Shown here one piece after another: positions 20,794-32,300 of a stretch of DNA of 64,000 nt (the first letter of the stretch is position 1; each line of letters opens with the position of its first letter). This stretch comes from Bactericera cockerelli (lineage: Eukaryota; Arthropoda; Insecta; Hemiptera; Triozidae): assembly GCA_024516035.1 (NCBI GenBank), contig CM044958.1, positions 8,824,771-8,888,770 on the forward strand, in the 5' to 3' direction. The translations under genes and the position numbers were made by a program. The notes under the pieces are model-generated. The model was not told the origin of the DNA. It saw only the letters and a program-made list of their open reading frames with translations, and ran no database searches.

Positions 20794-22287
20794 TATCATA
20801 ACTACATATCCTTCTCCATTATCAGTTTATAAAAGCCAAATTCTTGATAATATAATATAAGTTATTTCTCTTTTATCTTGGTTCTCATCTTCATCTTCAA
20901 TGATATTTCAACACAGACATATGGTACCCTTTGTCATCTTGGCAACCTGCTAGAGGGCAGGAAGGCGGCTTTCACAGCATTTCTCTCTGGCCCTGAAATG
21001 AGCGATGAAAAAAGTACCAACTTTTTGAGTTTTTTTTTTTAATTTTTGTTGAAAAACTTGGTCAAGAGACAACTTCAGAAAGTTCCAATCTATTGCACGC
21101 TTGTATGTCAAAATACAGTAAAATTAAAACATTAGAGCTGATAAGGTAATACAAAATCCAGATTTTGTGCGTCATTTTATTAAAAATAAACTACTTAGCC
21201 TTCGCCACCACAGCTAGGTGCTTGGATGAGGTTATTCCTTTCACACCATATGGAAGATGCCCAGCGGAAAACAAGAGTAAATGAATGAAAAACAAAATGA
21301 AATAGAGAAAACGTGAAAATTTGTGGTAAAGAGCGAGGCGAGAATGAAAAGGGAGAGAAGGAGGGAGAAAATGATATGGTTTATCACGTTTCTGTTATTG
21401 AGGACAGAGATGGAAGAGTAGGAGAAGAGAGATAAAAGCAGATAATGTTTTAATAAAACATGCAGGCAGCGCATGAATAATGCAAAGCAGATTAAACAGC
21501 GAACAATACCAATAGAGAGGGTAGGGCACTAGGGCTCGCAAAGATCGGTCGTGAAAAGTACAAGAGAAAACCACAAGACAACACAGTGCATAGGACAATA
21601 CCAGAATTTATAATTATGAGCAAATATCACTAATACTTTTTTTAAAAGTACTTTTGTGTTTTTTCATTATCGATATGAAATACACAATATCTTACTCATA
21701 ATACCATCAATATCCTATAAACACCACAGTGGTACATTGAATGCTTCACTCATATTGATAATTAAATGAAATATAAAACCATTTTAAATTTTAGGTTTTC
21801 ATTATGATATCTCTTTGATGCTAATGATCTTTATGTACATGAAAACCCCAGAAACACCACTTCATGATAGAAGTGGTGTTTTTCGTGATAGAGGGCCGAT
21901 AGAACTTGTCCATTGAAATCACAGGTTGTGAAATCTAGCAGTGAAATCACAAAAACCAGATTACCTACTGTGGAATTACAAACCCATGTTTCTGAGGTGA
22001 GATATTGTTAAAAGTTAATGATGATATTTTGTTGTATAAAACCAGCTACATTAAGATTGCTAATAGGACGAGATCTTGATACGTCTTGTCCTGGGTACAG
22101 GTCTACAGGTGTAACAATAGACCCTTTCAATAGAGACGGGAACTGTTGAGTTTTAAGGGCAAGGTTGATAATAAATTAATAATTGTGATTGGAATTTTAA
22201 TATGATCCACACACTGGGAACAAATTAGTGGTATACCATCAGGACCTGCTGGTTTGTTGGTGGGCATTTTAGATAGCTAGATTTTTT
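20794..22287. other. No gene recognised
   Basis: AT-rich. A palindrome near 21857-21883 (AACACCACTTCATGATAGAA region, its reverse complement GTGGTGTTT follows) is the only local structure. The purine-rich stretch at 21290-21550 gives antisense open frames of low complexity that I do not accept as genes. Confidence 0.4.
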
Positions 22288-22580
22288 TTAAAAAAAAGAT
22301 GAGTGTTTAACAGCCTTTTTTTATTTCTTAGCCATGAAACAGGAGCTACTGGAGACGCTTGTGGTCTGTGTTGTAGCCTGCCCATCCCGTAGTGTTCCAC
22401 CCCTCTGATGGGCGAGAAGTAACACAATACTTTCCATTTAGGTGCTGGGTCAACACGAGCGCACCGGCAGGTATCCCTTACAAACAACTGTAACCAAATT
22501 TTGAATACAAATTTTTATCGGCGCGGGGGTTCGAACCCGGGACTTTCGAAGTGTTATTGCTGAGCTATTTGTGCGCTATA
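22288..22580 (-). mobile_element. tRNA-derived SINE, family D
   Basis: Reverse-oriented. The head (near 22580) has a B-box-like GGGTTCGAACCC, and the body holds CACTTCTCGCCCATCAGAGG and CACTACGGGATGGGCAGGCT on the complementary strand, ending in an A-rich tail. Copies at 36.1, 36.7, 37.2 and 58.7 kb. The anticodon-like loop of the better copies (CTTGTCATGCG) suggests a tRNA-Asp-like ancestor. Confidence 0.85.
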
Positions 22581-22710
22581 TATACCTGAGAAACATGTTC
22601 TATGTGAAAGATTCAATATAGTTGGATGTGTCAGTTGAGTGAAGGGAGGGGATCTGGTTATATGCGTCTACAAGATGGTCGGCAAAAGTAATGACTTTTA
22701 TCTTCTGGAT

Positions 22711-22970
22711 CAGGCGCGGCCGGTGGGAAAATATTTTGGGGGTGCTGCCAAATATACCGGACTGAAACTGGATTAATAGAGTCACTTTTTCAGTATCTAA
22801 AGAGTTTGAATTTCTTTACCAAACCAATCATAATAATTATCCATTAATTATTCTAGAAATGTGTAATGATTTTCATTGTGGACGAGCTAGGACTTGAGAA
22901 AATCCTCTCTTTATTATTTTTCGTCTGGGGGTGCTGCAGTTCCGCAGCTTCTTAGCACCGACCGCGCCTG
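22711..22970. mobile_element. hAT-type MITE with 8-bp target duplication
   Basis: A 260-bp element with inverted ends CAGGCGCGGCCGGTG / CACCGACCGCGCCTG (14 of 15 matching) and GGGGTGCTG just inside both ends. The 8-bp flanks TTCTGGAT (22703-22710 and 22971-22978) are identical. Non-coding. Confidence 0.92.
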
Positions 22971-23002
22971 TTCTGGATCTATCAGGTGTTGTGTATCTTA
23001 GG

Positions 23003-23220
23003 CTGGTATGCAGAGACGATTTAGTAATCCCTATAGGGTTCACTGTAAGGTGGTCCCGAGCTTGCTATAGGGAATACTTCGACCTTGAAAGTTATTTATT
23101 AAAGAAACATCTGAATGCACATGCGCACAGACGCTTTAAACAAACGTCTCTGAATAAGAAAATCAGCTGAAGGGACAAATGACCCAGGCATCCCTACAGT
23201 GAGGACTCTGCATACAACCC
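23003..23220. mobile_element. Possible short MITE
   Basis: GGCTGGTATGCAGAGAC near 23002 is matched in inverse by GACTCTGCATACAACCC near 23203, about 218 bp apart. Flanks end and start with TTA. No strong target duplication; weakly supported. Confidence 0.35.
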
Positions 23221-23983
23221 TTAGTGTAGAACCATCAGTTGTTTATTCAGATTCCAGAGGGAACGGCTATTCCCCTTCTTAATTGTGATGTGGATAGTAT
23301 GATTTTGCTGGTCTTTGATTGATTTTTTATTTTACAGTGTAAGGTATTCATCTTCTTGCCTCTTGGATTTATATCTCTCAGCCTCTCTTTACCATTGTGA
23401 GTGATTTGGTTTCTCTTGTCCAAAATCTAGGAAATTTAAATTTTATAGCTTTATTAGAAGGAAAATAAGGTATATTGAGTGAGAATGCAGTATTCAATGT
23501 TCCATAAAATATTGATATAGTCTCATTAACACTCTCACGTAACTCGTAGTAACTATGATTTGCTCATCATCAATCCTTGTACATTCTCAGACAATCCTCG
23601 TCTGAGTATGTAGATACTCTTAAAGAGTTATTGATGAGAATGGAAACGCGAACGACAAAATAGTGGAGGAAGCGATAAAAAGACAAATAAATGAATTTGT
23701 TGGTGAAAAAAAGAAAACAACATTTCAATAGATAAGCAGAGGGGAAAATTCGGAGAAAACAAAGTTAGGGGAAACTGTGGAAAAGCCAGAGGAGAAAACG
23801 CTCTTGTCACAAGTTTGTGTTTTGCTTTTGAAAATGAAGAAAGAGTGGTGAGGTTCAGTTTTCTGTGGTGGAGCGAGCTACACGGTCGAGTTGAGTTATT
23901 CATTTTTGTCGACGAAATATTTTAGTTCAAAATGAAAACGTTTTAATTATTTTTAATAAGGAATTGTAACTTTCTTTTTACAG

Positions 23984-24027
23984 TTGTGTTTGGCATATGA
24001 AGACACAGGTGGTGATTGACACAGAAG
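23984..24027 (+). CDS. Candidate first coding exon of a plus-strand gene
   Basis: A 44-bp segment with a good polypyrimidine tract and acceptor TTTTTACAG|TTGTGT and a strong donor GAAG|GTAAGTTC. It contains ATG at 23997 followed by nine codons (MKTQVVIDTE) and ends in phase 1. Spliced to 48,194-48,238, which starts in phase 1, the product continues GMAKPVKGGYLLRHK. An upstream non-coding exon would be needed to use the acceptor. This is inference from splice signals; not proven. Confidence 0.45.
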
Positions 24028-24307
24028 GTAAGTTCATGTTTTTTTTTTTCAAAGCAAAAATTCATTAATAAAATGTTGAAAAAGAATTGTACTTTGATGG
24101 TACTAAAAGTTCGACTAGGCATATTGAAATTTAACCATAAATGAAATCTATGAATTTATTTTAATTCCGATAAAATGACTTTAAAAAATAAATAATCTGG
24201 ACTGCCAATGGTAAAATGTATAGTACATCATCATCTTATGCTATATGTATACATGCAAGTATAGACAGATGGCCAAAATGAAGAGGCTGCAAGGGTCTGT
24301 CTAATAG

Positions 24308-24535
24308 TTCCAATCTGAATATATAAATATCAAAGTCACTGACTGACTGACTGATCATCACTCTACAGCCCAAACCATAATACCTAGCGAGCTGAAATTT
24401 GGTAGGTAGCTTTGTCTTATAGTCTAGATGTGCAATAAGACGGGATTTTTCGAAATTCCCATACAAAACTTGCCATTGGCGAAAAAGGATTTTTTGCTTT
24501 GTGGGCCATGCCTCGGGCGACAGCCTGCTAGTTAG
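24308..24535 (+). mobile_element. Helitron-like non-autonomous element, second copy
   Basis: Diverged copy of the element at 8.4 kb: TCTGAATATATAAATATCAA at the start, CACAGCCCAAACC-like and ATACCTAGCGAGCTGAAATT inside, ending GACAGCCTGCTAGTT. Confidence 0.5.
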
Positions 24536-24818
24536 CCATGAAGCTCAAAAATGTTGGGCTGACGTGAGCTTTATGGTTCTGGTTCTATGCAGGGTCCCGC
24601 AATTGATCATGAACCATTTTGAAATGCCTATATTTTCAGAACTGAAGCTTCAAAATATTTTTTTCTTATGAAATTAACGTTTTTATGATCTCTTAAATCA
24701 TAATGTAGATGATGCAAAATGCATGCATTCAGACATTTTCTCAAGCTCTGCACGAACTTTACAGAAATATCTTAGGGGATAGCATTGATTTCTTGTATTC
24801 TTGATTTGGAACGTTTAA

Positions 24819-26843
24819 TTAGACTTCCCAAAAACGTTTAATTAGACTGTCAATGTGGGGCTCCTGGAATGCACAGAATGAATTAGATGTACTGTCCTCT
24901 ATATCTATAGAATTCACAGGTACTTGACCCATAACCACATAACCTAGTACAGTATTCAAAGCGACAACACTATTACTAGGACTGGTGACACGGTGACCTA
25001 ATATCAGAGAAGGGAAAATTTGAGCACCGAGAATGCCAGACACAACGTCTGGTTTCATGAAATCATCAGCGAGAGGCAATTGTTCCAAATAATGCAAGTT
25101 AGACATATCTACAGGTTGAGATGGTAACCTGTCTACTATTTTATCTACTACGAGTGCATGAATCGAATATTTAACTCTGTTATCCAACCTAGAGGCGAAA
25201 GTAAAATTCACCTGCCCGTGAACGGGATTCGAACTCATACCTAAACCCTTGATAGTTTTTGTAGCATCTTTGTTTAGAGGTAATCCTAACTTCTTACGAG
25301 CTGATTCCAATATCAAATTACTTTGACTACCTGAGTCTAATATAAAACGAAAAGAATGGTAAACACCGTGTCTATCCGGGATTCGAACCTGAACTGTAGA
25401 CAAGAGAATTGTACCTCCGTTACCAATAGGTATCTGATTGTTATCAGAACACAGAGCATTAACGTAAGGTGTATTGTCTACCGAGGAAGAGGGGGGAGAA
25501 TTATGATTCTCCACATTACCAAGGTGTTGACTATTACGAGAATTTGCTGAAGCTTTAGCCTTTAACTCCCGAGGTCCTGATTTGGTACAGTCAGACTTAT
25601 GATCTTTAAAGCAAAGCAAAGTGTTATGCTTGATTTTGCAATTAAAGCACGTGGAATTATTTTTACACTCATTAACCTTATGGGCACCTGAGAGACAATT
25701 GACACAGAGAGAATATTGCTTAATTTTACAGAACCTATCTTGAGGAGAAAGTTTTAAAAACTTGGAGCATTTGAATATGGGATGGTCATTGTGACATAGC
25801 TCACAAGATGCACTAGAAGTGCTATTTACAACAAAGGTATGCGGACCCTTTGATTTTACTGGTGGGAAACCCGACTTAACGCCTGAGGTACCCAGACCAC
25901 CACTATTATTATTTATACTACTACTACTACTACTAGTGCTAGGTGAAACTCTGTTCAGAATTTTGGCATGCTCTTGAAGAAAAGAAAGTAACTTGTCAAA
26001 GGTAGGCAACTCATCTTTTTTAAGTGACATTTCGAAGGTTTTTACAGTTTCTGGGCAAAGTTTATTACAAGCTAAATGAACAAAGATATAATCATCTAGA
26101 TTTTTAATGTTCAAGGCCTTAAGGGCCAACACAGTAGCACAGAACTTGTCAGTAAACATGCTAAGGCTATTCCCTGACTCAATTTTGAGAGGTTTGAAAT
26201 TTATGATTGAATCTAAGTAAGAGCTCGAAAGACATCTTTTATCATTATATTTCTTAACGAGATTATCAAAAATAATATTATAATTCTCAGGCGTGGCAGG
26301 AATGCCGGCACAAGAACTAAGAGCCCTTCCAGAGAGTCTGGATATTAGGTATTGAACTTTCTGGGCGTTAGAAAGATCAGTTCGAACATGAATCATAGAT
26401 TTAAAGGACTCGTAAAAGATTACCCAGTCGGCAAATGACTCTCCGTTGAATGAAGGCAACTCAAGTGCGGGTAACTTTACTTTGACCTCGGAACTAGCAT
26501 TAACAGTTGAAATATTAGCCTGACTACTATCGGATTTTTTCAATTTTCCGTTTACTTCATCGAACTTATCTTTTACATAACCATAGATGGTTGTGAAGGA
26601 CTCTAGCATTTGGTAGTTCGGTTTGGAATCTGGCTTGATCTCAATTTGAAGCATATTGATATCATCAACTACCTGACAAAACGATGTATACACACTGTCT
26701 AGCATGTTGATTTTGCGCCTGAGACCTTTTAATGTGTTCTCATTTGCCTGAGTCATGCTTTGAGCGAAGTCATTTGCTTCTTGCAGTACTTTAAAGAGGG
26801 AATCTCTTTTGGCAATAAGAACTGTGAGCTTGCCTTCAGCCAT
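24819..26843 (-). CDS. BEL/Pao gag-protease polyprotein, 3'-truncated
   Basis: 674 codons from ATG 26843. Residues 1-120 are mostly helical. Residues about 125-290 are the DUF1759-type gag core with LPALELPSFNGE and a W at about 140. After a Ser-rich linker (300-320) come zinc-knuckle-like motifs: C347-x2-C350, C380-x2-C383-x4-H388-x4-C393 and C399-x2-C402-x8-C411. The retroviral-type aspartic protease (DUF1758) has its DSG triad at 503-505 in FILDSGSQSNLI, the motif of BEL/Pao. The frame ends at FWE, a motif that in intact BEL/Pao elements just precedes RT. No stops occur in the 2 kb, so the copy is young or its gag is retained. Confidence 0.93.
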   Translation of the reverse strand: MAEGKLTVLIAKRDSLFKVLQEANDFAQSMTQANENTLKGLRRKINMLDSVYTSFCQVVDDINMLQIEIKPDSKPNYQMLESFTTIYGYVKDKFDEVNGKLKKSDSSQANISTVNASSEVKVKLPALELPSFNGESFADWVIFYESFKSMIHVRTDLSNAQKVQYLISRLSGRALSSCAGIPATPENYNIIFDNLVKKYNDKRCLSSSYLDSIINFKPLKIESGNSLSMFTDKFCATVLALKALNIKNLDDYIFVHLACNKLCPETVKTFEMSLKKDELPTFDKLLSFLQEHAKILNRVSPSTSSSSSSINNNSGGLGTSGVKSGFPPVKSKGPHTFVVNSTSSASCELCHNDHPIFKCSKFLKLSPQDRFCKIKQYSLCVNCLSGAHKVNECKNNSTCFNCKIKHNTLLCFKDHKSDCTKSGPRELKAKASANSRNSQHLGNVENHNSPPSSSVDNTPYVNALCSDNNQIPIGNGGTILLSTVQVRIPDRHGVYHSFRFILDSGSQSNLILESARKKLGLPLNKDATKTIKGLGMSSNPVHGQVNFTFASRLDNRVKYSIHALVVDKIVDRLPSQPVDMSNLHYLEQLPLADDFMKPDVVSGILGAQIFPSLILGHRVTSPSNSVVALNTVLGYVVMGQVPVNSIDIEDSTSNSFCAFQEPHIDSLIKRFWEV

Positions 26844-27463
26844 TTTAATAAAATGTGCTCAAGACAAAGGTAAACAAGGCACTATGAAAAACGTGGTCAA
26901 AGGCTTCCGCTCAAAAAGCAGTGGTAATTTGTTCAATTTTACGCTAAATGAAGCGAAAGGCACTTTAATTATACTATTTTAATAATTAATAAGCAGATAA
27001 AGCTGTCACTTAAAGCATGGAAGATGCACTATGAAGCCTAATCTCCCTTACAAGCTACCTAGCCTAGCTGAATGGTTGAAGGTGCACGCCTTCACGACAA
27101 TGCAAATTACTATAGGTATAGTTTTACTACTACGAAAAAGGAAAACATCCACGGTTTGAAGGACCATGAATTAATGTAGTAACTGGGGCTTTGAAGCCGA
27201 AAGACCTAAGTTTCCCAGTTACTGGGGTTTGACGAAGAAAAGGCCGCTGGTTCAATAACGCTACTACAAAGGGGTGTATTATAAGGTACTAAAGAGTATT
27301 AAATTTACACGGAAAGATAAAAGGAAGAAACAAGCTACTACTACGAAATGAGATTGGATGGTCTTACCTTGAGTACTTGTACCAAGTACTTACGTACGCC
27401 TTTAGAAGTGGATCAAAGGGGGTAGATTGAGGAAGGAGCGAAGACGTACCCTGCCTGACCACT

Positions 27464-27810
27464 GTTTGTAACAATCTGCACGAGGCATCGTCGTTCCCAA
27501 TCTATCGTACCGAATTTCTGTGGCTTTCTTTGTAAGAACATATGATATGCCTATCATCTGATATCGAAGTGTTATCTCTAACAGTTAGGGGCGTAGAGAT
27601 CGATTGATATGCGCGGGGAAAGTTTGGAGGCAATTCAAACTGGAGTCACATGGCGTGAACAACCTGAAAGATGCTAAATCAATGCTATCCCCGAATACCT
27701 ACATGCTACATGTTGATTGTTGGTAAACACGATGTGTAACATGAGAGAACCTCTGACCTTTGAATTCATGCACTCTGCATCAAGTTGAACATCTCTGTGA
27801 TGTGATCTAC
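27464..27810 (-). repeat. Probable 5' LTR of the BEL/Pao element
   Basis: The lower boundary is placed by the CA end followed by TGG of the primer-binding site. The upper boundary is a guess because no second LTR remains for comparison. Includes a 17-bp word (GGGGATAGCATTGATTT on the minus strand, about 27675-27692) that recurs inverted at 24776-24792. Confidence 0.5.
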
Positions 27811-27939
27811 TGAATGGTGAGTATTATAATAAATGACATTCTGTTTTATATTATCCTATAATAAAAAAATGATTATTTAGCTTCAGTTTTGAAAACAATA
27901 ATAATAATAATAATAAAATAATATTATCGCCTTATTTAT

Positions 27940-28126
27940 ACTGCCCGATTAGGACTATTAAAGTCTCATTATTCCAGCAGTAAGCCCAAGACATATTATT
28001 ATTTGGTAAAAATCCCGAATGGGAGGATAACTTATCATGTCCTGGCTGGGTTTCGAACCCTCAAACTCTGGAATCTTTGGATTCACAGAGTGCCGCCTGT
28101 ACCATTGAGCATTGAGCTACCGGGAC
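27940..28126 (-). mobile_element. tRNA-derived SINE, family C
   Basis: Reverse-oriented; head contains TCCCGGTAGCTCAATGCTCA and B-box-like GGTTCGAAACCCAGCC, then ATGATAAGTTATCCTCCCAT and AAATCCTAATCGGGCAG-like tail. A (AAT)n run precedes it at 27898-27916. Confidence 0.85.
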
Positions 28127-28315
28127 AGACCTAGGCAATTGAAAATGGTTCATCATCAATTTTCAAACCATGGTGCACTTAGCCCTACTATTTTTCAATC
28201 TGAATTATCTTCAATCTAATCCTGTTATATCATCCGCCCCTTAAAGGTTGCAACTCGCGACTGTCCCCACAAAATAATGCACTAGCTGATCGCCCAGGAG
28301 GTTATGCGATATAAC

Positions 28316-28420
28316 AACTACTCAAACCCGCTTTACTAAATATACGCTGAAACCGGGACTTGATCCACTGACCTCCAGGTTACAAGTCCGTCGCCTTATC
28401 AATCAAGCTACTGAGGTCGG
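28316..28420 (-). mobile_element. tRNA-derived SINE, family A
   Basis: Reverse copy of family A: CGACCTCAGTAGCTTGATTG, ACTTGTAACCTGGAGGTCAG and a degenerate B-box GATCAAGTCCC on the minus strand. Tail truncated. Confidence 0.85.
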
Positions 28421-28548
28421 ATGACGTCTCGAAATATAAAAAATTGAAATCGGAGCAAATTTTTTTTTTCGAACACAATACTTCCACTTTCTAATATTAA
28501 AAATTATCGGAAGTAATAAGAAATAAATAAATGTGTTTTCTTATGACA

Positions 28549-28782
28549 TGATATCATATTTTTCTAGTTAGCGCAGAAACATAGGACTTTTCGTATATTA
28601 AAATAAATATCTTAAGATGTATCTAATTTTTCCCACAATTCCGCCACTGGTCGCAGCTCACCTCAAAGCAGCCACTCATTTTTCCTCACAAGGTATAAGT
28701 TGACCCCAGACATCTGATTATAGAGCAGAAAAAAATCTACGCTCCTATAGATCGAACCCAGGTCACCGTGCGTGCAAAACTA
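28549..28782 (-). mobile_element. tRNA-derived SINE, family B, 5'-truncated
   Basis: Matches the 5.6-kb copy from the GCGCAGAAACATAGGACTTT tail up to the CACGCACGGTGACCTGGGTT region; the A-box half of the head is missing. Confidence 0.8.
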
Positions 28783-28899
28783 GTATATAAAATGAAAAAA
28801 TGTAAAAAGTTACAAATTAGAAAATAAGCCACTAGCCCATTATAATGGTGAAAAGCTCATTAGGGCCAAAAATTATCAGTCAATTGAGTATTATGAATA

Positions 28900-28980
28900 T
28901 GGGTCCCGGCTGGGTTTCGAACCCGTGACCTCTGGATAACTAGACCAACGCGCGACTCATTGATCACTCAGCTACCGGGG
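28900..28980 (-). mobile_element. tRNA-derived SINE, family C, head only
   Basis: Reverse-oriented tRNA-like head: CCCCGGTAGCTGAGTGATCA, CCAGAGGTCACGGGTTCGAA and ACCCAGCCGGGACC, without the family C body. Confidence 0.75.
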
Positions 28981-29131
28981 AAGGATATTTATGTATGTAC
29001 ATTTGTACATAATGTACAATCTCCTTATATCACTAAATCACTCAACACACTGCCTTTTCTCAATCGTACTTGGTATTAGAATCCTGAATTTATTTGTTAA
29101 TATAAAATACCAATATTATAACACAATGATT

Positions 29132-29295
29132 GGCTGTCCCGGTAGCTCTGACTGCTAATCCAGTGTTCGCGGGTTCGAAACCCAGCCGGCACATGACAAG
29201 TTACCGTCCCATTTGGGATTTTTACCAAATAACATGTCTTGGGCTTAGCGCTGGAATAATGGGATCCAGTCCTAATTGGGTCGTATAAATAAGGT
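29132..29295 (+). mobile_element. tRNA-derived SINE, family C
   Basis: Plus-strand copy: GGCTGTCCCGGTAGCTCTGA, GCGGGTTCGAAACCCAGCC, ACATGACAAGTTACCGTCCC, ending TCCTAATTGGGTCGTATAA. Confidence 0.88.
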
Positions 29296-29717
29296 GATGT
29301 TATAAAACAACTAATAAATGTTTTCGGAAATAATTGATTAAATTTTTCTACGAAAGTGCTAGCGTCCGTGGCTTATTCAGTTAGTCTCATCCCGGGAATA
29401 CAGTGCGATTAGTTTAAAACGTATCACCTCTGAAATACTAAATTAAAAGCAACTGTACAAAAACAAAGCGGTAGACAGCGGTGACTGAATGAAAATTGCG
29501 CGATGATATTATTGTTTTCAGAGATAAATTCCGAAAAAGCTATTTAGAAGTCAAAAGATAATTAAATTTTTCAACTTGGTTCACTCAAAAAAAGTAATTT
29601 CAGCTACTTTATTTTTTTAGCCAAAACTCAGTGAACTGTGTATTAGGAGACGTAAATGAAATTACAAATAAATATCACAATGCTCAACTTTTGTCCTGAG
29701 AGTACATTTCATTTGCC

Positions 29718-29912
29718 TTATAGGGTGTCCCAGGAACAGTACAGGGTGTTCTAAGGGTAGCTTCGACACCTTATGGACTATCAAATAAGCTAAAGCTGGC
29801 CTTTTGACCTGTGGGAAAATTTTAAAAATAGGATATTGGACATAACTTTTTAACAAAGCAAAATGCATCTACTCTTAAAATATTTGCATCTGCTCCTGGA
29901 ACACTCTGTAAT
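29718..29912. mobile_element. Short mariner-type MITE
   Basis: About 195 bp between inverted ends TATAGGGTGTCCCAGGAACA and TGCTCCTGGAACACTCTGTA (reverse complement TACAGAGTGTTCCAGGAGCA). The TA at each outer end suits a Tc1/mariner target. A second GGGTGTTCTA lies just inside the left end. Confidence 0.6.
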
Positions 29913-31398
29913 CCCTGTATGGAGATTTATCATACATAAATAATAAATAGTCTTGAATATAAATAATACAGAAAAGTAAGATTCAAGACAGTCCATCAGG
30001 AATTTTTTTTGAGATTTTTTACTAAATCACTTGTATTTCCAAAACCACTGAACCAATTTACTTAAAATTTATTTTAAAAAGTCTAATATCGTTTTTCCTA
30101 CATTCTAGATTCCACAAAAAATTCTGTATCGGCAAGTTATAAACCTTATTTTTTGACTTTTTGTCCAAAATTTTGGATTTTCTTATATTATCTACACAAT
30201 GTATATTATATCAGAGCTAATTCAAAATTTATTAAAAAATAATATTATAAAATGCATTATGTAAATTAAAGTTAATACAAATAAAGATATAAAATTTCAT
30301 CAGAATCGGGTGTATCGTTCACGAGATATAAGCCTTGTAGAAAGTTAGTGGTCAGGTGCATGGTTTCTATTACCAAGAACCGCTTTGGCGAAGTTGATTA
30401 ATTTAAAATGGGACCATATAAAGAATGTCCCCTATATGTTTACAAAATTTCATCAAAATCCATTTAGTAGTTTCTGATCGAGATTTGCGAGAATTGCGAG
30501 TAACAATGACTGTTTTTAACCGACATTGACGGACAGACAGACACAAAACCAAAGTTGCTCAGGAGGTTATGAAACGTCCAAAAATACGTCCATTTCTAAT
30601 ATTGGAAAAAAATTGAAATCGGAGCAAAAATGTTTTTTTTTATATTCAAAAACGAACTTATAGGAAGTAATAGCATAAATATTTGTTTAGGGTGCGAATC
30701 GGAAAATTAAACAATCAGCAGTAATTCTAAAACAATAAAGAATTTTTTTTTTGAAAAATTGTCCTAAAATATTTTCTATACAGGATGACCCAACGAAACC
30801 TGGTAACTTTGGTGGACCCTGTAGAATACTCGACAGCGGCACGAATCAAACCGAGGGCGGAGTTAATAGACAACATCAATAACTTAAGTCGTTGGTAAGT
30901 GTCGGTTTTCTGTATCTTACACAGTAGGCAATCCGTGACTTAGCGCCACAGAGGTATTACAAAAACGTCTATTAATTCCGCCCCTAGAGTCCTCGTACAC
31001 TATGTTGCACCCTACCGAGTTTGCTTTTCGATTTGAAGAAACTGAGAGAGCACAGAATTAATTTCGTTTGCGTAACAAGGAGAAATCTGATGGAGTTTAT
31101 CTGGAAATGTTATTATGGTCGCGTAAACTGTGTGAATTTTTTCCCCGTCTTCCGTCACACTTGAGTTTTCTTCTTTTCTCTTGAATATTGTGCAGTGCGC
31201 ACCCCTCTTCCCCCCCTCCCCACTCCACCCGATCTCATTTATTTACCATTTCGTTTCTACCTCCTTTCAGTCTGTCCTCAAATTTTCAGTAAATTTAGTT
31301 TGACAACTTTTTAGTCGTGATTTAATTTTAAAAGGAAAAGAAAGCACTTTGCCTAGTTTTGTTACCTACTATGTATTTCTATTATGTGTGGTTTTGGT
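29913..31398. other. Unclassified interspersed sequence
   Basis: 30,010-30,560 contains GTTCACGAGATATAAGCC and GACGGACAGACAGACAC, phrases seen in insect interspersed repeats; 30,779 starts TACAGGATGACCCAACGAAA, a mariner-like end without a partner I can place. No coding signal. Confidence 0.4.
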
Positions 31399-31498
31399 AG
31401 TCACCGTGGCTGAGTCTTGAAACGCACTGACTTGCACGCACGGTGACCTGGGTTCAATCCCTAGTAGTACAGATATCCAAAGTCCACTCACATCTTTA
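31399..31498 (+). mobile_element. tRNA-derived SINE, family B, head
   Basis: GTAGTCACCGTGGCTGAGTC, CACGCACGGTGACCTGGGTT and a B-box GGTTCAATCCC; the body is degraded. Confidence 0.75.
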
Positions 31499-31675
31499 AA
31501 AGAAGGAATTGTGTTCGTCTAGAGTATTTTTTTAAAATAGAAATTTGAATGTTTGCAATGCATTTTTTATTTATATGTATGTAATGACATTATTTCTTTA
31601 TACTTCAGAGAAGAAAATTGATGAATATACCATCTACTGTGTCATTCTTGCACAAATCCGCCCACTCCTCTAGAT

Positions 31676-31770
31676 ACATACATACACATACACATTCACA
31701 TACACACATGCACACAAACACACACACACACACACCCCTACACACACACACACCCATACACACACATGGA
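31676..31770. repeat. (CA)n-rich microsatellite
   Basis: Imperfect CACA/CATACA tract. It gives an artificial open frame of H and T residues that is not a gene. Confidence 0.95.
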
Positions 31771-31964
31771 AACACAAAAGTGTGTATAGGGAAAAGTTTG
31801 AAAAGTGAAGAGCGATATATCTATTTTCATTACTCTAGCATCCCCTCAATCTTTTTATAAATCCCAGGGAAACCTTCGTACTCCTCAATCCTGACATTGA
31901 CAAAGAGCAATAAGTTACTTCGGGAAGAAAAGCGGAATGTACCGAACACGAAGGAGTCCAAAAA

Positions 31965-32182
31965 TAATAATAATAATACTCCTTAGTGGAAGGTAACCAC
32001 CAGGCGAGGTTAATGCACAAAGCATTTTCTACCACCTAACCCTCAGAGTCTTATTATTATGTGGTCACAAACACAATTTAATGAGGAAAAATTCATCCAC
32101 TGGGCGGGACTCGAACCAACGGATCCCTATGCTACCTGGATTACCAGACTAGCGCGTTAACCACTTGACTACCAGTACACAG
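31965..32182 (-). mobile_element. tRNA-derived SINE, family E
   Basis: The best copy with 44.9 kb: minus-strand head ACTGGTAGTCAAGTGGTTAA, CGCGCTAGTCTGGTAATCCA, B-box GGTTCGAGTCCCGCCC; then GTGACCACATAATAATAAGA and a tail with CTCGCCTGGTGGTTACCTTC. Confidence 0.85.
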
Positions 32183-32300
32183 AGCATACTGATCCGTAAA
32201 AAGTACGGATACAACGGTTCACGACTAGAATTACGAGAATAAAACCAAATTATGATGCAAGTGAATTTCTTCTTTTTTTTTAAAAAAAAAAACTCGCTTT

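Larger units (their letters stand above)
24819..27810 (-). mobile_element. BEL/Pao LTR retrotransposon, truncated within pol
   Basis: On the minus strand: a candidate 5' LTR (about 27464-27810, upper limit uncertain) ending in TGTTACAAACA, a primer-binding-like TGGTCAGGCAGG directly after it, a leader of about 600 bp, then one long gag-protease frame (24819-26843). Reverse transcriptase, RNase H, integrase and the 3' LTR are missing; the frame ends where RT would begin. Confidence 0.85.

Noticed and set aside
23628..23903. 91-codon minus-strand frame
   Set aside because: Purine-rich plus strand gives Ser/Leu/Phe-rich antisense text; no family resemblance.
31618..31860. His/Thr-rich 80-codon frame
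   Set aside because: Translation of a CA microsatellite.
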